Source: Synechococcaceae cyanobacterium RL_1_2 (lineage in GTDB: Bacteria; Cyanobacteriota; Cyanobacteriia; Cyanobacteriales; JAAUPO01). From it: a stretch of 6,039 bases of DNA. Positions 1 to 5,453 of the stretch are shown piece by piece. The number at the start of each line of letters is the position of its first letter. Position 1 is the first letter of the stretch. The stretch spans positions 1 through 6,039 of the forward strand of contig JAAUPO010000167.1 in assembly GCA_012033095.1 (NCBI GenBank). Direction: 5' to 3'. The notes under the pieces were generated by a model. It did no database searches, was not told where the DNA came from, and was given only the letters and a program-made list of their open reading frames with translations. Position numbers and translations under genes: made by a program.

Positions 1-1
1 A

Positions 2-86
2 ATCCTAAATAGCTTGTGGCAATTGAGTACATTGAAAGCCAAGTCTAGTAAGGATCTTCATGGTATGACCTAGTTAGGGCTGATAT
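2..86 (+). repeat. Direct repeat, copy 1 (uninterrupted)
   Basis: An 85 bp sequence that recurs at 783-966. Positions 2-43 match 783-824 with one difference (C20 versus A801), and 38-86 match 918-966 with four differences. It has weak inverted ends, CCTAAATAG at 4-12 and CTAGTTAGG at 70-78, so it could itself be an old foldback element. It has no coding capacity. The window starts inside or right at its edge, so it may extend further left. With copy 2 it flanks the DUF1348 gene in direct orientation, an arrangement that would allow deletion of the gene by recombination. Confidence 0.85.
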
Positions 87-102
87 ATATATAACTTACG
101 AA

Positions 103-135
103 CAAGCCCCCTAAATCCCACATTTGGGGGACTTG
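103..135. repeat. CCCCCTAAAT-type hairpin repeat
   Basis: A compact hairpin. CAAG-CCCCC-T-AAAT pairs with ATTT-GGGGG-A-CTTG around a five-base loop, with one bulged base on each side. The same word pair (GCCCCCTAAAT ... GGGGGACTT) recurs at 2050-2079 inside the foldback element next to recA. Repeats of this type are widespread in cyanobacterial intergenic DNA. It has no T-tract that would make it a convincing terminator. Confidence 0.7.
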
Positions 136-171
136 CTTGAACGATTGTCCCCAAACATCATGGTTGCCAGG

Positions 172-249
172 ACAGAATCGAAATTTTTGTGTAAGTCCTG
201 TAATTTTTATAGCCATAGAAATTTCGATGGTTCATGGCCTCTATTCTGT
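172..249. other. Extended inverted repeat upstream of the DUF1348 gene
   Basis: ATCGAAATTT (177-186) is exactly complementary to AAATTTCGAT (219-228). The flanking ACAGA (172-176) can pair with TCTGT (245-249) after a bulge. A competing small stem CAGGAC/GTCCTG lies at 168-173 and 195-200. It ends 23 bases before the ATG of the DUF1348 gene, so it would lie in the leader or promoter. It could be a regulatory stem-loop or one more foldback repeat; the sequence does not decide. Confidence 0.4.
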
Positions 250-272
250 AAATCTATTTGGTACTTGCCCCT

Positions 273-748
273 ATGAATACCCCGGCCCCTAAATTAGTAC
301 CCCCCTTTACCCGTGACATCGCGATCGCAAAAGTCCGCATGGCAGAAAATGCCTGGAATGGTCGCGATCCCGAACGGGTGGCCCTTGCCTACACCGAAAA
401 TAGTTTTTGGCGCAACCGAGCCGAAATTTTCAAGGACGGGAAGCCATTAAAGAGTTCCTTACCCGTAAATGGAACAAGGAGCTACATTATCGCCTGGTTA
501 AAGAGCTATGGGCCTACGGCGACAATCGCATTGCGGTTAGGTTTCAATACGAATGGTGTGATGATGGGGCCCAATGGTATCGCGCCTACGGTAACGAAAA
601 TTGGGAGTTTGATGAAAATGGCTTGATGGCCAGACGGGAAGCCAGCATCAACGATCGCCCCATCCTAGAAAGCGAAAGACGTTTCCATTGGCCCGCCCCC
701 GGCCCCAGACCAGAAAATCACCCTGGGTTAATTAATTCCCCTGAGTGA
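273..748 (+). pseudogene. NTF2-like superfamily protein, DUF1348 family (frameshifted)
   Basis: The protein belongs to the DUF1348 family of SnoaL/NTF2-like proteins: small alpha+beta cone folds, often dimeric, mostly of unknown function. The frame from ATG 273 gives about 53 residues ([15 protein letters not shown] near residues 39-53). It then continues only in another frame with [14 protein letters not shown], then [18 protein letters not shown], then [14 protein letters not shown] and the family-typical end [16 protein letters not shown]. The break falls at the TTTT run 427-430; one extra T there would restore a continuous 158-residue protein, a normal length for the family. A TTG at 258 is in frame upstream, but ATG 273 fits the family start better. 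No clear Shine-Dalgarno sequence is seen. The gene lies alone between two direct repeats. It is typed as a pseudogene because the frame is broken as read and the gene is probably dispensable; a base-calling error is equally possible. The family call is from remembered motifs. Confidence 0.82.
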
Positions 749-782
749 AGCCACCCATATCAAATCAATAAAATCCATAGCG

Positions 783-966
783 ATCCTAAATAGCTTGTGG
801 AAATTGAGTACATTGAAAGCCAAGTTGGTAGTCCTACACAAGTAAGGATCAGGAAGATTAAACCCTTTGGTAATCAATTATCCTGGGTCTAAATATCCTT
901 ACAGCTTTAGCACTACCGCCAAGTTTAGTAAGGATCTTCATGTTATGACCTAGTTAGGACTGCTAT
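783..966 (+). repeat. Direct repeat, copy 2 (split by a hairpin insertion)
   Basis: The left part 783-824 matches 2-43 at 41 of 42 positions. The right part 918-966 matches 38-86 at 45 of 49. The word GCCAAG occurs once in copy 1 (38-43) but twice here (819-824 and 918-923), on either side of the inserted element. This copy fills about half of the 368-base gap between the DUF1348 gene and the next gene. Confidence 0.85.
827..917. mobile_element. 91 bp hairpin-forming MITE-like insertion
   Basis: The segment begins GGTAGT and ends ACTACC. Its outer 23 bases are inverted repeats matching at 18 of 23 positions, including GTAAGGAT (842-849) against ATCCTTAC (895-902). The centre is also roughly self-complementary (TAAACCC near 859-865, GGGTCTAAAT near 885-894), so the whole element can fold into one long imperfect hairpin. 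It is flanked by an 8 bp direct repeat GCCAAGTT (819-826 and 918-925), of which copy 1 of the surrounding repeat has a single version (GCCAAGTC, 38-45). It is too short to encode a protein, so it would be moved in trans by an unidentified transposase. An alternative reading is loss of the segment from copy 1 by recombination between the short direct repeats. Confidence 0.65.
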
Positions 967-988
967 GTAATTCAAAAAAATTTAGAGG

Positions 989-1081
989 TATAGTAAATTC
1001 AATTTAGTATAGGATGGCTGTTCCTTGCTACAGAATGCTTTTAGCTCTATTTATTTCCCATAATTATTCAAAAAGACTATA
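989..1081 (+). repeat. 93 bp inverted repeat, left arm (MITE-like)
   Basis: Matches the reverse complement of 1801-1893 without gaps; my hand count is 79 of 93 identical, nearly all differences being transitions. The arm begins TATAGT and ends GACTATA, so it has short inverted ends of its own and TA dinucleotides at both edges. This is what a TA-targeting mini-element would show. It lies immediately downstream of the membrane protein gene, in the opposite orientation to the right arm. Confidence 0.75.
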
Positions 1082-1116
1082 TTATCTCATTTGAACCTTG
1101 ATTAACATTGATTTGA

Positions 1117-1792
1117 CTATCCTAAAACTATACCTTCGATTTTTAGTCGGGTTCTAATCAAATTAGTAATTTCATTTCTGAGCTCGATCAGACCAGCTAA
1201 TTTTGGTCTAATTACACTATCGTCCCTAACTTCCTCATTCGTAACAGCACTGTCCCGTAGCCGTTTTATTTGTTTTTCATTTTCATTGACCACATCAATT
1301 ACATCGATCGTGTAAGCATTGATCCTATCAACAAAAATATCTGGAAAATAAATTTCATAGTTTTCAGTGATGGAAATTAATTGATCTAGCTGTTGAAGCA
1401 CTCCATTTAAAGACTGTTGATGATTGGGGCCGGTGGTACTATCGTAGCCCTTGGCTTTGATTTCCAATCTTTTGAGCATCAGCCTAGTTTGACTGGAGTC
1501 AAAAATATCATCCCCCATATGTAAAGCAAGGGAGCTATCAACGGACTGGAGTTGATTCAATACCTCAATATAACCATTTTGTCTGCGAACAAATATTTCT
1601 TTTTGATAATCTCCAATCAAATTTTGGTTCCCTAATTGGGAATTAAAAATGAATCCTAATAAAGCGGCTAGGGTCGCAAAAAGTAACTTGTCTAAAAAGT
1701 TGATCCAGGATCTGATTGAGAACCGTTTTATTGTCTGTTCCCCTAAGCCAGTGGCTGATTTTATTGATAAGCGATCGCTTTTGTTCAGACAT
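1117..1792 (-). pseudogene. Single-helix membrane protein of unknown function (frameshifted)
   Basis: I do not recognise this family. The ATG at 1792-1790 begins MSEQKRSLINKISHWL, a basic amphipathic start, and runs open to a stop at 1643. The C-terminal part, open down to the TAG at 1117-1119, lies in another frame. That frame is open well upstream of its first TTG (1618-1620) and encodes ATLAALLGFIFNS, a clear membrane segment. Removing one base from either plus-strand A5 run (1694-1698 or 1678-1682) joins the two into a 224-residue protein. It would have a short cytoplasmic head, one transmembrane helix at about residues 35-55, and a soluble ~165-residue tail rich in charged helices (QLDQLISITENYEIYF; VVNENEKQIKRLRDSA). 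Cysteines and recognisable catalytic motifs are absent from the tail. The joined reading is inference; it is supported by the hydrophobic segment falling at the seam and by the lengths adding to whole codons. The 93 bp inverted repeats enclose the gene and the right one ends 8 bases before the ATG. Confidence 0.55.
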
Positions 1793-1800
1793 CAATTTTT

Positions 1801-1893
1801 TATAGTCTTTTTGAATAATTACGGGAAATGAATAGAGCTGAAAGCATCCCATAGAGAGAAACAATCATCCCATACTAAATTAAATTGACTATA
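1801..1893 (-). repeat. 93 bp inverted repeat, right arm (MITE-like)
   Basis: Reverse-complement partner of 989-1081. Read on the minus strand it starts TATAGTC and ends GACTATA, a 7 bp inverted pair flanked by or including TA. It ends 8 bases upstream of the ATG at 1792, so it forms most of the promoter and leader region of the membrane gene. An in-frame TTG at 1864 would add 24 element-encoded residues to the protein; I consider that an artefact. Confidence 0.75.
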
Positions 1894-2019
1894 TTTATGG
1901 ATGAAATATTTGGGGGAATGACTTAAACCAATACCGATGAGGCTAAAGAGTTTCTCCCCCTGCCAACGGAACAAGGAATTAGGCTATTGCCTTGTCAAAT
2001 AAAGGTGGCCTTGAGAACG
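1894..2019. other. Gap between right inverted repeat and foldback element; possible gene remnant
   Basis: No intact gene. On the plus strand ATGACT (1918-1923) is followed by TAA and then an open run reading TNTDEAKEFLPLPTEQ and on through IKVALRT into the foldback element. If that TAA had been CAA, this would look like a normal protein start, so it may be the front of a dead gene cut by the element. Nothing recognisable supports this beyond composition. Confidence 0.2.
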
Positions 2020-2139
2020 TGTTTGAAAAGTATCAACTGTTGTTGAGTCGCCCCCTAAATTCCCCATTGTGGGGGACTTCATTGATTAAAATCTAGGTGA
2101 TTTCCCCCACAATGGGGGGCAAGAATGGCTTTTCAAACA
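2020..2139. mobile_element. 120 bp foldback element downstream of recA
   Basis: The outer arms TGTTTGAAAAG (2020-2030) and CTTTTCAAACA (2129-2139) are exact 11 bp inverted repeats. The inner arms CCCCATTGTGGGGGA (2062-2076) and TCCCCCACAATGGGG (2103-2117) are an exact 15 bp inverted pair, and each arm is itself nearly palindromic. The element has no coding capacity. It starts 11 bases past the recA stop codon, so recA transcripts would read into a very strong hairpin; it may end or stabilise the message. A T-tract typical of an intrinsic terminator is not obvious. Its left inner part shares GCCCCCTAAAT/GGGGGACTT with the hairpin at 103-135. Confidence 0.65.
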
Positions 2140-2150
2140 TCCTCTAAGAC

Positions 2151-3241
2151 CTAATCATCCATAAGCCCATCATCAGAAATATCTTCCATCTCCTCCTCCT
2201 CGTGGGGGGATACGGCAAAATCAAGGGAGGTTAAATCTAAGTTTTCCCTTACTTTGTTAGTAATCGCCAAACATAATTGTTCGTTTTCCGCCAAGTGTTT
2301 CATGGTATTGTCTCGGCCTTGGGCTAGGTTCTCTCCGTCGTAGCTATACCAAGCACCCTTACGGCTAATGACTCCGGTTTGCTCCGCCAGATCGATCATA
2401 CAACCAAGGCTAGAGATCCCTTCCCCAAAGATGATGTCAAATTCCGCAATGCGAAAGGGCGGAGCTACTTTATTTTGGCAACTTTTACTTTGGCTCGAAT
2501 CCCATATTCCCCTCCCACTCCTTTTTTTAAGGTTTGAATCCGACGAATATCTAACCGCACAGAAGCATAAAATTTAAGGGCATTACCGCCGGTGGTTACT
2601 TCTGGACTGCCGTAGGTTACACCAATTTTTTGCCGAAGTTGGTTGAGGAAAATAACGGTGGAACCTGATTTAGCCACGTTACCGGCAATTTTACGGAGGG
2701 CTTTACTCATTAAGCGGGCATGGAGTCCTACTTGGTTATCTTCCATTTCCCCTTCAATTTCAACGCGGGGAACTAGGGCTGCAACGGAGTCCACCACGAC
2801 GATATCCACCGCATTGGAGCGCACCAACTGATCCGCAATTTCTAAACCGGCTTCCCCATAATCTGGTTGGGCTACCAATAGGTTTTGAATATCCACTCCT
2901 AAGGCTTGGGAATAGGCGGGATCTAGGGCGTGTTCTGCATCGACAAAGGCGGCTACCCCACCGGCTTTTTGGACTTCCGCGATCGCATGGAGGGCGAGGG
3001 TGGTTTTACCAGAACTTTCTGGGCCATAGATTTCGATAATACGTCCTTTGGGTAAGCCACCACCAAGGGCAAGATCTAGGGTCATGGCTCCGGTGGAAAT
3101 GGTTTCCACTTTCATCCTGGCCGCATCACCGAGGCGCATGATGGCATTTTTACCAAAGCTACGCTCAATGTTAGTAACGACGGCTTTTATTGCCTTTTCC
3201 TTCTCAGGATTATTGCTGATGGTGCTATTGGTATTAGCCAT
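2151..3241 (-). CDS. recA: RecA recombinase (frame broken by one base as read)
   Basis: ATP-dependent DNA strand exchange protein for homologous recombination, and co-protease for LexA-type repressors in bacteria that have an SOS response. From ATG 3241 the first 256 residues are textbook RecA: Walker A GPESSGKT at 73-80, catalytic Glu103 in FVDAEHALD, Walker B IVVVDS at 147-152, and L2-loop region [20 protein letters not shown] at 200-219. The frame then hits TAG at 2467-2465 just after VKVAK. Adding one A to the minus-strand AAAA run (2476-2473) restores [20 protein letters not shown], then [29 protein letters not shown] and the acidic tail [17 protein letters not shown], ending at TAG 2153-2151: 363 residues, a normal RecA length. 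As read, the product lacks part of the core and the whole C-terminal domain. Because the downstream part is perfectly conserved, a sequence error or very recent mutation is more likely than an old pseudogene. The start is the family-like [11 protein letters not shown]; no strong ribosome binding site is seen. Confidence 0.96.
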
Positions 3242-3297
3242 GAATTTTCAAAAATGGATGGAAATAATGGTTAAATTGTAACGCCATCACCCCAGGG

Positions 3298-3480
3298 ATG
3301 AAGCTAGGCTTGATTAGTATATTTGTGCTAATTAGTGTAAGTAGTATTTTTGTTTTAGTCAAGTTAAATTTAATTAACCCTAACGGGATCGCCTACGGCC
3401 TCCTAGCACGATCGCTTTGTCATCCCATTGGGATGGATTTATATTTCGATAAATTAAAACCATCGGGGGTTAGGACTTAA
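3298..3480 (+). CDS. Possible small membrane protein, 60 residues (doubtful)
   Basis: An ATG-started frame divergent from recA. The first 24 residues (MKLGLISIFVLISVSSIFVL onward) form a plausible membrane helix or signal anchor; the rest is short and ends KLKPSGVRT. Against it: no Shine-Dalgarno sequence, the candidate recA promoter lies inside it, and AT-rich DNA easily encodes hydrophobic stretches by chance. Its second half is encoded by a segment with two HIP1-like GATCGC words, common in non-coding DNA of such genomes. I do not recognise a family. Confidence 0.22.
   Translation: MKLGLISIFVLISVSSIFVLVKLNLINPNGIAYGLLARSLCHPIGMDLYFDKLKPSGVRT
3334..3362 (-). promoter_or_regulatory. Candidate recA promoter
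   Basis: On the minus strand, TTGACT (3362-3357) is followed after 17 bases by TACACT (3339-3334). They match the sigma-70 -35 and -10 boxes at 5 of 6 and 4 of 6 positions. Transcription would start near 3327, leaving a leader of about 85 bases before the recA ATG. I found no complete cyanobacterial LexA box of the AGTAC...GTACT type nearby. Confidence 0.45.
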
Positions 3481-3503
3481 AGTCCCGTCCGGCATAACTA
3501 ACC
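3468..3503 (-). terminator. Bulged hairpin after the response regulator gene
   Basis: GGTTAGGACT (3468-3477) pairs with AGTCC (3481-3485) and then, after a bulge, with CTAACC (3498-3503). On the minus strand it begins 30 bases past the regulator's stop codon and is followed within about 15 bases by a moderately T-rich stretch. This makes it a possible but weak transcription terminator for that gene. Confidence 0.3.
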
Positions 3504-3533
3504 ACGATCGCCGTCGAGGGATCAAAGATTGGT

Positions 3534-4920
3534 TTAAAGATCTAAATCATCATGGGCAATGCGATCGCGCCCTTGGGTTTTAGCTTCGTAAAGGCGTTGA
3601 TCCGTTAATTTAATTAATAGTTCTGGACTACTTTGAGCCGAGGGCACCACATCCGCAATGCCAAAACTTAAGGTCACATATTTATTGACATTGGAAGCCG
3701 CGTGTTCCAGTTTAAGTTTTTCCAATTGAATCCGAATTAATTGGGCAACTTTCACCGCACCGCTAGTGGTGGTATTGGGTAGCACAATTACAAATTCTTC
3801 TCCTCCATAGCGGGCCACCAGATCCCGAGGGCGACGAATCTGTTCTTTTAAAATTTTGGCAATTTTTTTCAGACAGAGATCCCCCTGGGGATGACCGTAG
3901 CGATCGTTGTAATGTTTAAAGTAATCCACATCGATCAAAACTAGGGACAGGGGTTGCCCTTGCTTTAAACATTCTTGCCATTCCTGCTGTAAATGTTGAT
4001 CAAAAAAAGCGACGGTTAGAAATCCCCGTTAAACCATCCACACTGGCTAAGCGAGTCAGTTTCATTTCTAGTTGTTTTTGGTCGCTAATATCTCGAATGG
4101 TGGCGGCAAAGCCATCCCCTAACTTCGCCACGGTGACATTAATCCAAAATGAGCGTTGCTCTTGGTTATGGTATTGCAGATCCTGGTTTATTTTGATATC
4201 TTGCTCAACCACGGCCAAAAGGTTATTGAATACTTTTTCTGACACTACACCAAAGATGGAACTGTGCAATGATTCCCCGATCAATTCCTCTGGGGAATGG
4301 TGAAAAAAATTAGCTGCTGGCGGATTGATTACCAAACAACGAAAATCCTTAATGATCCCCGTTTTCCCCCGCACTGCTTCCATGGCAATAATGCCGTCTT
4401 GGGAACTATTAAGGACACTAGTGATTAAAGCTTTAGACTGGGATAGCCGCTGTTCGGTTTGTTGGCGTTGGGCTACTTCTTGTTCTAAATTTTCTTTTTG
4501 TTGGGCTAGGATTGATTGCTGTTTCGTGATGGTGAGTTGATGATTAATCCGAGCGAGCACCTCCTGTTCTTGGGGAGGCTTGGTGATGTAATCAGCCCCA
4601 CCAATGCGAAAGGCTTCGATTTTTACTTGGCCATCATCTAGGGCACTGAGAAACATTACAGGAATATCCTGGGTTTCTGGATCGCTTTTTAGTCGTTTGC
4701 ACACGTCGTAACCATTCATCCCCGGCATCATAATATCCAGTAGGATCAGATCGGGTTTAATGGCATGAACTGATTTAAGGGCAAACTCACCGCTAGGAGC
4801 TTTTCTGACTTTATAACCATGCTCTAATAAAAATGCCGATAAAACTTTCAAGTTTTCTGGAGTATCATCCACAATCAAAATGGTTGGGGGATGGTTTTGG
4901 TTTGTGTCAGCTTCTGCCAT
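3534..4920 (-). CDS. Response regulator with REC-PAS-GGDEF domains, probable diguanylate cyclase (frame broken by one base as read)
   Basis: This protein would make the second messenger c-di-GMP from two GTP under control of a phosphorelay. From ATG 4920 it has a receiver domain at about 12-130: acidic pair Asp18/Asp19, phosphoacceptor Asp62 in LLDIMMPGMNGYDVC, Ser92 and Lys114-Pro115. A helical, probably coiled-coil linker rich in Gln/Glu follows (about 132-168), then a PAS-like domain (about 168-290, NSSQDGIIAM ... GFAATIRDISDQKQLE). The GGDEF domain opens with DGLTGISNRRFF. There the frame meets TGA directly after TTT-TTT in a T7 run (plus-strand A7, 4002-4008). Dropping one T continues without a gap through DQHLQQEW, LIDVDYFKHYNDRYGH, active-site GGEEF (372-376) and TLSFGIA to a stop at 3534, 461 residues in all. 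RPRD (363-366), five residues before GGEEF, is the product-inhibition I-site. An intact signature and I-site suggest a catalytic, feedback-inhibited cyclase. The partner kinase is not in the window. Confidence 0.92.
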
Positions 4921-4966
4921 AGGTGAAGAACAAAATCGCGATCGATAAATCGATAATTATTTAATT

Positions 4967-5053
4967 ATTTATAGAGGATCTCAACAATATCAAGAACCTT
5001 ACTTCCCTATATTTATAGAGGATCTCAACAATATCAAGAACGTTGCTTCCCTA
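4967..5053. repeat. 44 bp tandem duplication upstream of the response regulator gene
   Basis: ATTTATAGAGGATCTCAACA and what follows (4967-5010) is repeated at once at 5011-5053 with two internal differences (C4998/G5042 and A5001/G5045). It begins 46 bases before the regulator's start codon, so the whole duplication lies in its upstream region. It is not an IS end and has no inverted ends. Confidence 0.85.
4968..4996 (-). promoter_or_regulatory. Candidate promoter of the response regulator, proximal copy
   Basis: On the minus strand the 44 bp unit contains TTCTTG, 17 bases, then TATAAA (4973-4968). The -10 matches TATAAT at 5 of 6 positions; the -35 is weak. Because the unit is duplicated, the same pair recurs with its TATAAA at 5017-5012, giving two possible promoters 44 bases apart. 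A start near 4961 would give a leader of about 40 bases. Confidence 0.35.
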
Positions 5054-5441
5054 CTTCCCTGTTTTTAAGGGGGATCGAGGCAGCTCTTTGTTCATCAACT
5101 TTATGCTTTATGCAAATTTATGCAAATTGCCATAATTATTTTTAATGATTACGCTGAGAGATGCTGAGATTCCGTGGGGAATTCGTCGGCCCTTAGAGAG
5201 TAGTCATTATTGTAATGGGAAAAGCCCGGGAGATAGCTAAACTCGGGTGACATTTAGGGACATTTAAATTTAATTTAGCTGTTAATGTATGGCGTTGATG
5301 GGAGCAGAAAAGCATTCTATTTCCCAGGATTTTTTAACTATTGATTGATCTGATTGATTGATTTTAATTGATTGATCTTAGTTTATTTGTAGCTAGCTAT
5401 ATCCCCGTAGGTTCTTGGTGTTCTTGGGTTACCCTCCCATT
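5054..5441. other. Divergent intergenic DNA with short tandem words, no gene seen
   Basis: Most of the 533-base gap between the divergent regulator and pyrC genes. It holds TTTATGCAAA twice in tandem (5107-5116, 5117-5126), GACATTTA twice with a 10-base period (5249-5256, 5259-5266), ATTGATTGATC twice (5340-5350, 5367-5377) in a run of GATT words, and GTTCTTGG twice (5411-5418, 5420-5427). No frame of convincing length, tRNA or recognisable riboswitch was found. Confidence 0.5.
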
Positions 5442-5447
5442 TATAAT
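5442..5447 (+). promoter_or_regulatory. Consensus -10 box of pyrC
   Basis: TATAAT, a perfect -10 hexamer, ends six bases before the pyrC ATG. A start seven bases downstream would fall on or next to the A of the ATG, implying a leaderless or nearly leaderless message. No good -35 lies at 17 bases; TTCTTG at 5421-5426 would leave only 15. There is no Shine-Dalgarno sequence before the ATG, which agrees with leaderless initiation. Confidence 0.45.
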
Positions 5448-5453
5448 TAGCCT

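Noticed and set aside
22..36. LexA-type box at GAGTACATTG
   Set aside because: Only one half-site is present, and the word is simply part of the direct repeat (also at 803-816), away from recA.
1649..1831. Plus-strand 60-residue frame
   Set aside because: It is antisense to the membrane protein gene and enters the right inverted repeat; no coding support.
749..2150. Insertion sequence with its own transposase
   Set aside because: No transposase-like frame on either strand; only non-coding hairpin repeats and a non-transposase membrane protein.
2643..3281. Plus-strand open frames antisense to recA
   Set aside because: They are shadows of a strongly conserved RecA coding sequence on the minus strand and resemble no protein.
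4097..4540. Plus-strand open frames antisense to the response regulator
   Set aside because: They overlap the conserved receiver/PAS coding sequence and have no independent support.
4967..5053. Short CRISPR array
   Set aside because: Two adjacent 44 bp units with no spacers; a simple tandem duplication.
5150..5220. Riboswitch of the TPP type, suggested by two CTGAGA words
   Set aside because: The rest of the TPP core (the ACC-TGAT and TAAT-CCAGCG-AGGGAA parts) is absent, and the neighbouring genes are not thiamine genes.
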